Shown here one piece after another: positions 39,957 to 49,544 of a stretch of DNA of 64,000 nt. This DNA is from an uncultured Aquimarina sp. (GTDB lineage: Bacteria > Bacteroidota > Bacteroidia > Flavobacteriales > Flavobacteriaceae), in contig NZ_CANMQT010000002.1 in assembly GCF_947500065.1 (NCBI RefSeq), positions 186,001 through 250,000 on the forward strand, written 5' to 3'. The translations under genes and the position numbers were made by a program. Under the pieces are notes generated by a model. That model ran no database searches and had not been told where the DNA came from. It was given only the letters and a program-made list of their open reading frames with translations. Each line of letters starts with the position of its first letter. Positions within the stretch are counted from its first letter, which is position 1.

Positions 39957-41480
39957 ATGAGTACACGATCAATAGAAATCATGGATACTACACTCCGAGA
40001 TGGTGAGCAAACCTCTGGGATATCCTTTTCTGCTTCAGAAAAACTAACAATTGCTCGTCTTCTTATAGAAGAATTAGGTGTTGATCGTATCGAGGTGGCA
40101 TCGGCAAGAGTATCCGAAGGTGAGTTTGAAGCAGTTAAAAACATTATTGATTGGGCTGATGAAAATGGATATATTGATCAAGTAGAAATACTAACCTTTG
40201 TAGATGGGGGAAAATCCATACAATGGATGAAGGAAACCGGAGCAAAAGTCCAAAATCTGCTAACCAAAGGATCATTAAATCATCTAACCTATCAATTAAA
40301 GAAAACTCCAGAACAACATTTTGAGGATATTGCTAAAGTTTTCCAGCAAGCAGCTCAAGAAAAAATCACCACCAATGTCTATTTAGAAGATTGGAGTAAC
40401 GGTATGCGTAATTCCTCCGAGTACGTATATCAATTCCTTGATTTTTTATCCACGCAGCCAATAAAAAAAGTTTTATTACCCGATACCCTTGGAGTTCTTA
40501 TTCCTTCTGAAACATACGCATACATATCGGCTCTGCGAAATAAATATCCAGATTTACATTTTGACTTCCACGCGCATAACGATTATGATCTTGGCGTTGC
40601 TAATGCTATCGAAGGAGTTAAAGCTGGAGTAAACGGTTTACATGTTACGATGAATGGTATGGGAGAACGAGCAGGTAACGCACCATTAGCAAGTGTAGTG
40701 GCCGTTATCAATGATTATTTACCAGAAGTGACGATCAATGTAAAAGAATCAGCACTTTATAAAGTGAGTAAACTAATAGAAACCTTCTCTGGATTTAAAA
40801 TTCCCGCTAACAAACCTGTGGTAGGTGATAATGTTTTTACACAGACCGCCGGAATCCATGCTGATGGAGATAACAAACATAATTTATATTTTAATGACCT
40901 GATGCCGGAACGCTTTGGTCGAAAGCGCAAATATGCACTAGGAAAAACCTCTGGAAAGGCTAATATCGAAAAAAATCTTCAGGAACTAGGATTAAAACTA
41001 AGTCCAGAAGATATCAAAAAAGTTACTCAAAAAATCATTAAGCTCGGTGACAAAAAAGAGGTAGTAACTCAAGAAGATTTGCCATATATCATTTCTGATG
41101 TATTAGATAGTAAATTGTACAAAGACAAAGTAAAAATCAAATCGTATGTTCTAAATCACGCAAAAGGCCTAAAGCCATCTGCCACACTCGCTATCAAAAT
41201 GGATGATGAAGTTATCGAACAACATGCGCAAGGAGATGGGCAATATGATGCATTTATGAATGCTTTGGAAAAAGTATATAAGCAAAAAAATAAAATATTG
41301 CCGCAGCTAATTGACTATGCAGTAAGGATTCCTCCCGGAAGTAATTCTGATGCATTATGCGAAACCGTAATTATTTGGAAAACTGAAGTAAAAGAATTCG
41401 TAACCAGAGGATTAGATTCTGACCAAACAGTTTCGGCTATTAAGGCAACAGAAAAAATGTTAAATATTATTGAATTATAA
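39957..41480 (+). CDS. leuA: 2-isopropylmalate synthase-type enzyme with regulatory domain
   Basis: 507 residues. The catalytic TIM barrel begins MDTTLRDGEQTSGISFS (HMGL family, metal-binding Asp and Arg) and contains the metal motif FHAHNDYDLGVANA and GMGERAGNAPL. The C-terminal allosteric domain (about 370-507, ending EKMLNIIEL) carries leucine feedback in LeuA. Position between leuD and leuB supports condensation of acetyl-CoA with 2-oxoisovalerate. A citramalate synthase (pyruvate instead of 2-oxoisovalerate) has the same architecture, so specificity is not certain. Confidence 0.88.
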   Translation: MSTRSIEIMDTTLRDGEQTSGISFSASEKLTIARLLIEELGVDRIEVASARVSEGEFEAVKNIIDWADENGYIDQVEILTFVDGGKSIQWMKETGAKVQNLLTKGSLNHLTYQLKKTPEQHFEDIAKVFQQAAQEKITTNVYLEDWSNGMRNSSEYVYQFLDFLSTQPIKKVLLPDTLGVLIPSETYAYISALRNKYPDLHFDFHAHNDYDLGVANAIEGVKAGVNGLHVTMNGMGERAGNAPLASVVAVINDYLPEVTINVKESALYKVSKLIETFSGFKIPANKPVVGDNVFTQTAGIHADGDNKHNLYFNDLMPERFGRKRKYALGKTSGKANIEKNLQELGLKLSPEDIKKVTQKIIKLGDKKEVVTQEDLPYIISDVLDSKLYKDKVKIKSYVLNHAKGLKPSATLAIKMDDEVIEQHAQGDGQYDAFMNALEKVYKQKNKILPQLIDYAVRIPPGSNSDALCETVIIWKTEVKEFVTRGLDSDQTVSAIKATEKMLNIIEL

Positions 41481-41493
41481 TATTAAAAACACC

Positions 41494-41640
41494 TCTGTCA
41501 TCTCAAGTGGAGTCGAGAGATAGCTACTTAAAGAATCAATACATTTCGACTCCGCTCAATGTGACAGTATAACTATAAATAAAAAATGACGATCACGCCT
41601 TTCGACTTCGCTCAAGGCTCAGTCTGACAAAAGGCATAAA
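41494..41640. repeat. Palindromic repeats between leuA and leuB
   Basis: CTGTCATCTCAAGTGGAGTC (from 41494) and TTTCGACTCCGCTCAATGTG (from 41544) are imperfect reverse complements of about 24 bases, a type common in Flavobacteriia intergenic regions. A second, shorter related unit (CTTTCGACTTCGCTCAAGGC, near 41599) follows. Confidence 0.6.
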
Positions 41641-41664
41641 TATTAGAATTAAGAATAAATACAT

Positions 41665-42723
41665 ATGGAATTAAACATAGCACTACTCGCTGGAGATGGA
41701 ATCGGACCAGAAGTTATAGATCAAGCAGTAAAAGTTTGTGACACGATTGCGAAAAAATATAATCATCAAATAAACTGGACATCAGCATTAACTGGTGCAG
41801 CTGCCATTGATGCAGTTGGTGAACCATATCCTGATGAAACTCATGAAATTTGTGTAAATGCAGATGCCGTATTATTTGGAGCTATCGGGCATCCTAGATT
41901 TGATAACGATCCTTCTGCAAAGGTACGCCCGGAACAAGGACTGCTAAAAATGCGACAGAAATTAGGTTTATTTGCCAATGTGAGACCTACATTTACTTTT
42001 CCTTCATTGATTGACAAATCACCTTTAAAACGAGAGCGAATCGAAGGTACAGATTTAGTATTCCTTCGTGAATTGACTAGTGGTATTTATTTCGGAAAAA
42101 GAGGTAGAGAAGATAATGGAAATACTGCCTATGACACCTGTACTTATACACGTGCTGAAGTTACTCGCTTAGCCAAAAAAGGATTCGAAATGGCGATGAC
42201 GCGTAGTAAAAAACTATGTTGTGTTGATAAAGCCAATGTACTGGAATCTTCTCGTTTATGGAGAGAAACTGTACAGGCTATGGAAAAAGACTACCCAGAA
42301 GTTGAGGTAAGTTATGAGTTTGTGGATGCAGTTGCCATGCGATTGGTACAATGGCCTAACTCTTACGATGTATTAATCACCGAGAATTTATTTGGAGATA
42401 TTCTTACAGATGAAGCTTCTGTAATATCAGGATCTATGGGATTAATGCCTTCCGCATCTTTAGGAGAAAAGACGGCTTTGTTCGAGCCTATTCATGGGTC
42501 GTATCCTCAAGCAGCAGGAAAAAATATCGCTAATCCATTAGCAACGGTACTTTCTGCTGCGATGATGTTCGAAACTGCTTTTGGGCTACATCAAGAGGCA
42601 GCCGCAATTAGAAATGTCGTTGACAAATCCTTAAACGAAGGAGTGGTTACGGAGGATTTGGCTGGAGAACAAAAAGCTTACAAAACCAGTGAAGTTGGAG
42701 ATTGGTTGGTAAAGAATATATAA
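41665..42723 (+). CDS. leuB: 3-isopropylmalate dehydrogenase
   Basis: 352 residues, usual for LeuB. It oxidises and decarboxylates 3-isopropylmalate with NAD+. Signatures: LLAGDGIGPEV at the N-terminus, FGAIGHPRFD, the substrate Arg region LLKMRQKLGLFANVRP, and the metal-binding NLFGDILTDEASVISGSMGLMPSASLG, with DxxTD-type Asp residues. The NAD-site GSYPQAAGKNIANP follows. Last gene of the leu set, followed by a strong hairpin. Confidence 0.97.
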   Translation: MELNIALLAGDGIGPEVIDQAVKVCDTIAKKYNHQINWTSALTGAAAIDAVGEPYPDETHEICVNADAVLFGAIGHPRFDNDPSAKVRPEQGLLKMRQKLGLFANVRPTFTFPSLIDKSPLKRERIEGTDLVFLRELTSGIYFGKRGREDNGNTAYDTCTYTRAEVTRLAKKGFEMAMTRSKKLCCVDKANVLESSRLWRETVQAMEKDYPEVEVSYEFVDAVAMRLVQWPNSYDVLITENLFGDILTDEASVISGSMGLMPSASLGEKTALFEPIHGSYPQAAGKNIANPLATVLSAAMMFETAFGLHQEAAAIRNVVDKSLNEGVVTEDLAGEQKAYKTSEVGDWLVKNI

Positions 42724-42729
42724 AACACC

Positions 42730-42762
42730 AAACCTCACAGGTCTTTGAGACCTGTGAGGTTT
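42730..42762. terminator. Bidirectional hairpin after leuB
   Basis: A perfect 14-base stem (42730-42743 / 42749-42762, loop TTTGA) with AAA and TTT ends, between leuB and the convergent Cys-rich gene. Its arms resemble the third repeat in the leuD-leuA gap (ACCTGT-x-AGGTTT). Confidence 0.75.
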
Positions 42763-42777
42763 ATAATACAACAGTTA

Positions 42778-42960
42778 TTACTGCTCAATACTTACGGCTT
42801 CAAAAGATACTAATTCTTGATCTTCGAATCTAGGTCTTACCATTATTGGATTGCAACACACTTCGCAATCTTCTACATATTCTTGATTGGTAACCGAAAC
42901 GTCTAATAACATAGATATCTCTTCCCAACAATATGGACATTGAAAAAAATGTTCGAGCAT
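42778..42960 (-). CDS. CPXCG-motif cysteine-rich small protein
   Basis: 60 residues with two zinc-knuckle-like pairs: CPYC at 8-11 and CEVCC at 32-36, plus a short acidic C-terminus. Size and spacing match the Cys_rich_CPXG family of unknown function, probably a zinc-binding protein. It starts eight bases after the TolC-like gene stop on the same strand, so it may be read from the efflux operon. Confidence 0.8.
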   Translation of the reverse strand: MLEHFFQCPYCWEEISMLLDVSVTNQEYVEDCEVCCNPIMVRPRFEDQELVSFEAVSIEQ

Positions 42961-42968
42961 ACTATAAA

Positions 42969-44327
42969 CTAAAAATCAATATTCAGTAACTGTCCAGTCA
43001 GTTGCAACAATTGCAGCTCCGCTAACTTAGCATCGTATTTCGCTAATGTCTTATTGGTTTTTGCCAGTATTAGGTTAATCTGAGCTTGCCTGAATTCTAT
43101 AGAGGTAATCTGACCAAGGTTAAATCGTTCTTTAGAACGCTCAAAATTATTTTGGTTCGTCAGAACATTTTGCTGTTGTATCTCGTAAACTTTTAAGCGA
43201 TTCTCATAATTCCCTAAAGCATTAGCGATATCTCTTTTTACTTGTTGTGCTACCTGAATTTTTACCAATTCCTGATTATCCAATGCAATTTTCGCATTCT
43301 TCACTCTTGTGATCGTACCGCCACCATCAAAAAGGTTCCAGCTTAAACTAAGTCCACCTGCCAAGGTGTATGTGTCGGCAACATTTCCTGGAAAAAATGC
43401 TGAAGGTGGATTCCTGTTTTCGTTCCATCCATATGATCCGGTTAAGCCAATAGTTGGTAAATAACCTGATTTACTAACCTTCACATCATAATCACTGATT
43501 CGAATATTACTTTCATTTTGCAATAAAGTAACATTATTTTCAATTGATTTTTCGATATAACTATCTATTTCAAGTCTTGAAATAAAGTTAACAATAGTAT
43601 CTACGGCAAATTGTTTTTCAAGTTCGTTATCTACAATGATATTTAGGTCACGTTTGGTATTAATAAGCTGTTGCCTTGTATTTAATAAATTAATGCTATC
43701 ATTGGCTACATCTACTTCTGCATTTAATACATTTAGTTTTGTGTTTTGTCCATACTCAAATTGATAAGTTGATCTGGTAACACGTTCTTTAGAAATCCGC
43801 AGTGTCTCTTCAAGAACTAATTCATTTTCTGTGAGTCTAGCGACCTCATAATACACCGTAAACAACTGTAACAACGTATTCTCAATAGTTTCTCTAGCCT
43901 GTAGTCCTGTTAAGTTATATTGCTCTTTTAATCTTTTATAATTATAAAATCGTCCCAAACCATCAAACAAGGTATAATTGAGATTAAGCGAAGCATTATA
44001 TCTTTGTGTTTCAGCGCCTTCTATTTCAATATCTTCTCTTGGTAAACCTGTGTCTGGATTAATCGCACCTGGAAATGAAGTAGTAGAAGATGCATCCTGA
44101 TAATTTGCCCCCGCATTAGCTGCTAGTGTAGGAAGATATCCTGAGTTTAATAATCCTTTATTATTTTTTGCTGTTTCAATATTATTCGTGGCTATTAGAA
44201 TTCCGTAATTGTTTTCTAATGTCAATCTAATAGCCTCTTGTTTTGTTAATTTTTGGGCAAAAGCGTTACCGCTAGCCAGAAACAAAAACAAGAGTAAACT
44301 CGTAATGTATCTATGCTTGTAATTCAT
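42969..44327 (-). CDS. TolC-family outer-membrane efflux protein
   Basis: 452 residues with a signal peptide (SLLLFLFLASGNAFAQ) and two internal repeats of the OEP domain (about 25-230 and 240-440) made of long coiled helices, e.g. QARETIENTLLQLFTVYYEVARL and the matching VKRDIANALGNYENRLKVYE. It forms the outer-membrane duct of a tripartite pump. Its start overlaps the RND permease stop by 17 bases, so the order is adaptor - permease - TolC on one transcript. Confidence 0.92.
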   Translation of the reverse strand: MNYKHRYITSLLLFLFLASGNAFAQKLTKQEAIRLTLENNYGILIATNNIETAKNNKGLLNSGYLPTLAANAGANYQDASSTTSFPGAINPDTGLPREDIEIEGAETQRYNASLNLNYTLFDGLGRFYNYKRLKEQYNLTGLQARETIENTLLQLFTVYYEVARLTENELVLEETLRISKERVTRSTYQFEYGQNTKLNVLNAEVDVANDSINLLNTRQQLINTKRDLNIIVDNELEKQFAVDTIVNFISRLEIDSYIEKSIENNVTLLQNESNIRISDYDVKVSKSGYLPTIGLTGSYGWNENRNPPSAFFPGNVADTYTLAGGLSLSWNLFDGGGTITRVKNAKIALDNQELVKIQVAQQVKRDIANALGNYENRLKVYEIQQQNVLTNQNNFERSKERFNLGQITSIEFRQAQINLILAKTNKTLAKYDAKLAELQLLQLTGQLLNIDF

Positions 44328-47300
44328 GTTCTTCTTTTTGTTCTTTTATAGCGCGTTCTACTTCTTCCTTAGTAATTTTGTTCCCCGTTACTAACCACTT
44401 GGTTCCTACTTTTACCTTATTACTAAATGATAAAAACAGTGGTAATACTAATAAGGTTAGTACCGTAGCAAAACCTATCCCATATGCGATTGAAATTGCC
44501 ATAGGGATCAGAAATTTTGCCTGGCGACTCTCTTCAAAAATTAAAGGAGCTAGTCCTGCTATTGTAGTTAATGAGGTAAGAAAAATTGCTCTAAAACGAG
44601 ATTTTCCCGCTTCATAAATAGCATTATCAAAGGTCATTCCTGATCGCAGGTTACTGTTAAACCTACCTATAAGGACCAAACCGTCGTTTACCATAATACC
44701 TATAAGCGCAATAATTCCTAATAGTGATAAAATATTAATAGGAAATCCATGTATCCAATGACCAAATGCAACCGCAGGAAGACTCAGTGGAATCAGAAGT
44801 AATAGTAATAATGGTTGACTATAGCTTCTAAATGTAAATGCTATGGTAATATATATTAATGCTAACGCAGTAAGACCTACAGGACCTAGAGAACCAAGAA
44901 ACTTACCAGCTTCTCTATTCTGGCCTTCATATGAAGGTGTCACAGTAGGATATTTTGCTATTATTTCTGGCAAAATCACCGTACGAATCTCATCTAAAAC
45001 ATCGGTAGAACTTGTAGTTTCCGGATCTTTTAGGTCTGCAGAAATCTGAACCTCTCTTCTACCATCAAGATGATTTACCGCTACATCACCACGTTCTATT
45101 GTATAATCAACGATTTCACTTATTGGTATTCGTTCTCCAGCAGCAGTAGAAATTCTCATATTATCCAGATCTAAAATAGAAGATCTGTTTTCTCTGTCGT
45201 AACGAACCCAAACACGTATTTCATCTTGACCTCTTTGAAAACGTTGTGCTTGTACTCCAAAGAATCCTCCTCTTACTTGTGCCATTACATCTCTTAAGTT
45301 AAGACCAAGTGCATAGGCATTTTCCTTAAGTTCCAACCGAATCTCCTTTATCCCTGCAGGATCATTATCTGCAACATCCTTAAGTCTAGAATCATTTTCC
45401 AGAACGGTCTTAAATTCTTGTTTTGCCGCTTTTAACTCTTTTATATTACTTCCTAATAGAGAAACAGAAACCGGACTTCCTCCAAAATTCCCTCCAGATC
45501 CAAAAATTAATCGTTCTGCCCCAAAAACAGGCCCTACTTTTTCACGTATGCGGTTTGCAACCAAACCAGAGTTTACAGCATTAGGTCGCTCCTGACCAGG
45601 TAACATATTAATTCTTAAGGAAGCATTAGACGATGAAGTGACGCTTCTGATAATATTTTCGAATAGTTGCTTACCTTCATAGTCCTCCCCTTTTAAAAAC
45701 TCTTCGTTTAGTTCCTTATTTACGATCCAGGCTTTTTCTTCTATCATTGAAATAATAGAATCTGTTATCTTTTCATTGGTTCCATTAGGCATTCCTAAAT
45801 CTATCGATATCACATCACTGGCAATACGAGGGAAAAATGCAGTTCTTACAATTCCTCCACCAATACTTCCTACTGTAAAAATGAGTATAACTACGAAAAT
45901 AGAAAAGGTGAAGAATTTATTTTTTAGTGCAAAATTAAGAGAAGGGCTATATAAATTATCACGCAGCCATCGCATAATTCGATCTCCAATTGTATTGATA
46001 TGTCTAAGCTTAGAAAACAACTTTGCTATACCTTTTTTAGGCTTTGTATCTTCGGCTCTTAATGCCTTAGAATGTGCTAAATGCGCCGGAAGAATAATCA
46101 ATGCCTCTACCAATGAAACGGTAAGTGTAAGAATCACGATTACGGATACTTCTCCAAAAAAGTCACCTATTCGCCCATCTAAAAACAAGAATATCCCAAA
46201 AGCTAATATTGTAGTTATTATAGCAGATACTATTGCAGGGATTACCTCCATTGTTCCATCAATCGCTGCCTGAATAGGAGTTTTACCTTTTTCGGAATGT
46301 TGATAAATATTTTCTGCTATTACAATACCATCATCTACTAAAATACCGATAACAATAATCATCCCGAAAAGGGATAGCACATTAATTGTAACATCAAAAT
46401 ATCCTGCAAACATAAACATCCCTAAAAATGCAATCGGTAAGCCAAATGCCACCCAAAATGCTAATCGGGTATTAAGGAATATGGACAAGAATATAAGTAC
46501 CAATATCATCCCAATAATTGCATTTTCTGTAAGCAACGCAGTACGCTGTACTAAAGTTATAGATCGATCACTAATAACATTAAGCTGTACATTATTGTAT
46601 TTCTCATTAAATTCAGAAATGTATTCTTTTGTTTTTTCTGCTGAAGAAATTAAATCCTCGGTATTCGTACTGGTTATTTGAATATTAACTGACAGATCTC
46701 CATTAAAATATGACGCGTTGGGTGATTCCGAAAACCTATCACGAATTTCTGCAACATCTTTTAGCCTAATTGTACGACCAGATGCATCTGCTCGTATGAT
46801 TAAATTAGCAAGTTCATTGGCATAATATGATCTATTATTTGCTCGAATTAGATATTCCTCTGCATTTGTTTTAATAGTCCCTCCTGTTGTTAAAATATTA
46901 GCCTGACTTACTGCTTGCGCAACTTCATTAAAGCTAAGGCTATATGCAAGTAAATTATTTTCATTTACTGCTATTTCAATCTCTTCATCAGGATATCCAC
47001 TAATCGTAATCTGAGAAATTCCCGGTATAGCTCTAAGGTCATTTTCGATCTGTCTGGCAATTTGTTTTAATGTAGTTAGCGGTATTTCATTACCACTAAC
47101 TGAAAAATTAATGGTCTGCCGTATCGCTTCTTGTTTGGATACAACAATAGGTTCCATTCCTGTGGGAAACGTAGGTACTCTATCTACTGCATTTTTGACT
47201 TCGAGTAGCATAAAATCAATGTCTTTCCCTTTTTCGATTTCAACATTAATACTACCACTGTTTTCTCTGGAGGTTGAAGTTACACGCTCTACACCTGCTA

Positions 47301-47523
47301 ACCCTTTAAGATTATCTTCTACCTTAAGAATAATTCCTTCTTCTACCTCTAATGGTGAAGCACCAGGATAAACAGCACTTATACTTATGTTTTTAGAATC
47401 TGTAAGCGGAAAAAATGATGACTTAAGTGAAATTGCACCAAAGACTCCAAATACTATAAAAGCAATTACAATTACATCTACAGCAACATGGTATCTAATA
47501 AAATAAGAAATGATCTTACGCAT
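44311..47523 (-). CDS. RND-family efflux permease (AcrB/HAE1 type)
   Basis: 1070 residues, two halves of six transmembrane helices with large periplasmic loops. The TM4 proton-relay region reads GILVDDGIVIAENIYQ, with the paired Asp typical of HAE1 drug pumps, and the second half has GIMVNDGLVLIGRFN. The heavy-metal Glu/Asp pattern of CusA is not seen. It exports hydrophobic compounds by proton antiport with the adjacent adaptor and TolC protein; the substrate is unknown. It starts two bases after the adaptor stop. Confidence 0.93.
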   Translation of the reverse strand: MRKIISYFIRYHVAVDVIVIAFIVFGVFGAISLKSSFFPLTDSKNISISAVYPGASPLEVEEGIILKVEDNLKGLAGVERVTSTSRENSGSINVEIEKGKDIDFMLLEVKNAVDRVPTFPTGMEPIVVSKQEAIRQTINFSVSGNEIPLTTLKQIARQIENDLRAIPGISQITISGYPDEEIEIAVNENNLLAYSLSFNEVAQAVSQANILTTGGTIKTNAEEYLIRANNRSYYANELANLIIRADASGRTIRLKDVAEIRDRFSESPNASYFNGDLSVNIQITSTNTEDLISSAEKTKEYISEFNEKYNNVQLNVISDRSITLVQRTALLTENAIIGMILVLIFLSIFLNTRLAFWVAFGLPIAFLGMFMFAGYFDVTINVLSLFGMIIVIGILVDDGIVIAENIYQHSEKGKTPIQAAIDGTMEVIPAIVSAIITTILAFGIFLFLDGRIGDFFGEVSVIVILTLTVSLVEALIILPAHLAHSKALRAEDTKPKKGIAKLFSKLRHINTIGDRIMRWLRDNLYSPSLNFALKNKFFTFSIFVVILIFTVGSIGGGIVRTAFFPRIASDVISIDLGMPNGTNEKITDSIISMIEEKAWIVNKELNEEFLKGEDYEGKQLFENIIRSVTSSSNASLRINMLPGQERPNAVNSGLVANRIREKVGPVFGAERLIFGSGGNFGGSPVSVSLLGSNIKELKAAKQEFKTVLENDSRLKDVADNDPAGIKEIRLELKENAYALGLNLRDVMAQVRGGFFGVQAQRFQRGQDEIRVWVRYDRENRSSILDLDNMRISTAAGERIPISEIVDYTIERGDVAVNHLDGRREVQISADLKDPETTSSTDVLDEIRTVILPEIIAKYPTVTPSYEGQNREAGKFLGSLGPVGLTALALIYITIAFTFRSYSQPLLLLLLIPLSLPAVAFGHWIHGFPINILSLLGIIALIGIMVNDGLVLIGRFNSNLRSGMTFDNAIYEAGKSRFRAIFLTSLTTIAGLAPLIFEESRQAKFLIPMAISIAYGIGFATVLTLLVLPLFLSFSNKVKVGTKWLVTGNKITKEEVERAIKEQKEEHELQA

Positions 47524-47525
47524 AA

Positions 47526-48698
47526 TTACTGTTTTGAATTAGTACTACTTACATTGCCATCAGAAGCCGAAGGTTTTCTTCCTTTACTTTGATATATTTT
47601 CACCAACATCCCTGCATAGGCTCCTGGCACAGGCTTGTTTACAATAACATCTCCATCAGGAACACCGGTCAGAATAACCTTCTTATCAGAAAAATAAACA
47701 GGCATTACATCAATCATATCTAAAATACTATCTCTAACCACAAAAATCTTATCTCCTTCTTGAAGCAAATTGCGATCAATTTCTATAGCGTTCTCAGCTT
47801 TTCTAGCATCCAGACTTGCCTCTAGATACATTCCTTCTTTAAGTGATGAATCCTTGACTTCAATAAAAGTAGTAATCGTTTGTGTCGCTTGATCTACTCT
47901 TCCGTTTATGCGCGTTACGGTACCTGTATATTTCTTAGAGTTATTAAGATCTGAAAGCGCTACAGACTCCCCTATCTTTAACAAATCTGAATATTCTTTT
48001 CCTATGGCCACTTCAATTTCATAAACACTGGTGTCTATGAATTCTCCAAGCTTTTGCCCTTGACGAATTAATGTTCCTTCAGTTACTAATGCTTCTGTTA
48101 ATACTCCAGAAAAGGGTGCAGAAATAATATACTTAGATAACCGCTGTTCTAAATTTTTTACATTATAATATGTTGTGTAAATGTTTCTACCAGTAATAAA
48201 ATACTTTTCTTTTTCGGAGGTAGTTTCTGGTAGTTCTGGTGTTACCTTATTAATATCAAAATTAGAAAGATAACTTTGCCATTTATTGAATATCTCTGGA
48301 TAATCCAACCGTAAATCAGGCATAATTGAAGTAATTAAATTATATAAATTACTTTTAGCCGATTGTACAGAAGCATAATATTCTGAAGCATCAATTCTGA
48401 TTAAGGTTTGTCCTTTTTGATATGGCTGGCCTGTTTTAAATAATCTGGAACCTCCTCTGAACACCCCTTGTACTTCGGAAAACAGCTCTAACCTTCTTTT
48501 TGCAGTCAGATTACCATTCGCTGTAATCTTAATGGGTACCGTACCATTTTTAATGGTATCTACAAAAACCGTTTTAATCACCTTGACAGATTTCGGTTTA
48601 ACCCGAGCTTTACTATCAATAAGTTTTTTAGCACCAAATATAGCTCCAGCAATAAGTAATAATCCAAGTATAGAAAGTATTACATTTCTCATAGACAA
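47526..48698 (-). CDS. RND periplasmic adaptor (membrane-fusion protein)
   Basis: 390 residues: N-terminal membrane anchor (NVILSILGLLLIAGAIFGA), a split lipoyl/barrel-sandwich domain (GVFRGGSRLFKTGQPYQKGQ and APFSGVLTEALVTEGTLI), a short helical hairpin, a beta-barrel domain (EIEVAIGKEYSDLLKIG) and a membrane-proximal part. It bridges the RND permease and the TolC-like protein. First gene of the pump operon; TAGATTTG at 48740-48733 (minus strand) is a -7 candidate 35 bases upstream. Confidence 0.92.
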   Translation of the reverse strand: MSMRNVILSILGLLLIAGAIFGAKKLIDSKARVKPKSVKVIKTVFVDTIKNGTVPIKITANGNLTAKRRLELFSEVQGVFRGGSRLFKTGQPYQKGQTLIRIDASEYYASVQSAKSNLYNLITSIMPDLRLDYPEIFNKWQSYLSNFDINKVTPELPETTSEKEKYFITGRNIYTTYYNVKNLEQRLSKYIISAPFSGVLTEALVTEGTLIRQGQKLGEFIDTSVYEIEVAIGKEYSDLLKIGESVALSDLNNSKKYTGTVTRINGRVDQATQTITTFIEVKDSSLKEGMYLEASLDARKAENAIEIDRNLLQEGDKIFVVRDSILDMIDVMPVYFSDKKVILTGVPDGDVIVNKPVPGAYAGMLVKIYQSKGRKPSASDGNVSSTNSKQ

Positions 48699-48810
48699 TA
48701 GTTTGTTTAAACTTTAAATGTAAAAAGTCGCACAAATCTATCAACAACAGAGCTCTCTTGCAGTTAAAAAACTCACAAAAAGTCATTCAACCATTTACGA
48801 ATCTATCAAA

Positions 48811-48841
48811 ACAAAAAAAACATCTACTTGGTAGATGTTTT
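48811..48841 (-). terminator. Terminator of the MarR gene
   Basis: AAAACATCTAC (48817-48827) pairs with GTAGATGTTTT (48831-48841), with an A-run (T-run on the minus strand) on the downstream side. It separates the regulator from the pump operon, so each needs its own promoter. Confidence 0.75.
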
Positions 48842-48862
48842 AGTCGATAAAAATCGTGATTA

Positions 48863-49318
48863 TTATTCTGCAATATTTGCAATTTTCGTTTTAATCTTTT
48901 TAAGTGTGTTAATCAAGTTTTCAATTTCCTCATTACTAAGACTTTCTTGCACAGCAGGCACAAGATCATACATGATTGGTGTTACCTTCTTTATCACTTC
49001 TTTTCCGTGATCAGTAAGAAAAATTCTGTTTACTCTTCTATCATTCTCATCACTTTTTCTAACTACAAGGTCTTTACTTTCCATAGTATTTACCAACCTA
49101 GTCATAGAAGTTTTATCTCTATGAGTAATAAAAGCCAAATCATTTTGTGGTTGCCCATCATTTACTTTTAGACGCTTAAGAACACTCCATTGTTCCTTGG
49201 ATAAATCCAATCCGTTTTCACTAAAAGCTTTCTGAACTAAAAACCCAAAATCATAATGAATCTTTCCAATCCAGGATAGTGCATGTGCATTTAAATCGAT
49301 GACTTTTGTATCATTCAT
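48863..49318 (-). CDS. MarR-family transcriptional regulator
   Basis: 151 residues: the MarR dimerisation helices flank a winged helix (about 55-110; NDLAFITHRDKTSMTRLVNTMESKDLVVRKSDENDRRVNRIFLT, here the D-x-R-x-x-R wing typical of the family is DENDRRVNR). It lies upstream of the efflux operon on the same strand and probably represses it, releasing DNA when the pump's substrate binds. An inverted repeat overlaps its own promoter. Confidence 0.9.
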   Translation of the reverse strand: MNDTKVIDLNAHALSWIGKIHYDFGFLVQKAFSENGLDLSKEQWSVLKRLKVNDGQPQNDLAFITHRDKTSMTRLVNTMESKDLVVRKSDENDRRVNRIFLTDHGKEVIKKVTPIMYDLVPAVQESLSNEEIENLINTLKKIKTKIANIAE

Positions 49319-49340
49319 ACATTGTATAATTTAATTTACA

Positions 49341-49374
49341 GGTACAAAAATATCTATAAATATTCAGTTGTACC
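49341..49374. promoter_or_regulatory. MarR promoter with flanking inverted repeat
   Basis: On the minus strand TATTTTTG (49352-49345) is a -7 element. GGTACAA (49341-49347) and TTGTACC (49368-49374) flank it as an inverted repeat with 20 bases between. A plausible autoregulatory operator. Confidence 0.5.
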
Positions 49375-49544
49375 TTGTTACTAACGATAAAAATCATTCT
49401 GAAGTATACGATTTATTTCATCTTAACATTTAAGTAATATACTCTAATTCAAGGATCTTTAAAAAAAGGCAAGCTGCAATAAAAGACTCATAATTTATAC
49501 CACATTTTTTGAGTAATTTTTGAATATTCTCTCCAAAACAAGGC

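Noticed and set aside
38990..41640. CRISPR array in the leu spacers
   Set aside because: The repeats are palindromic, differ from each other, and have no regular spacers of constant length; there are no cas genes.
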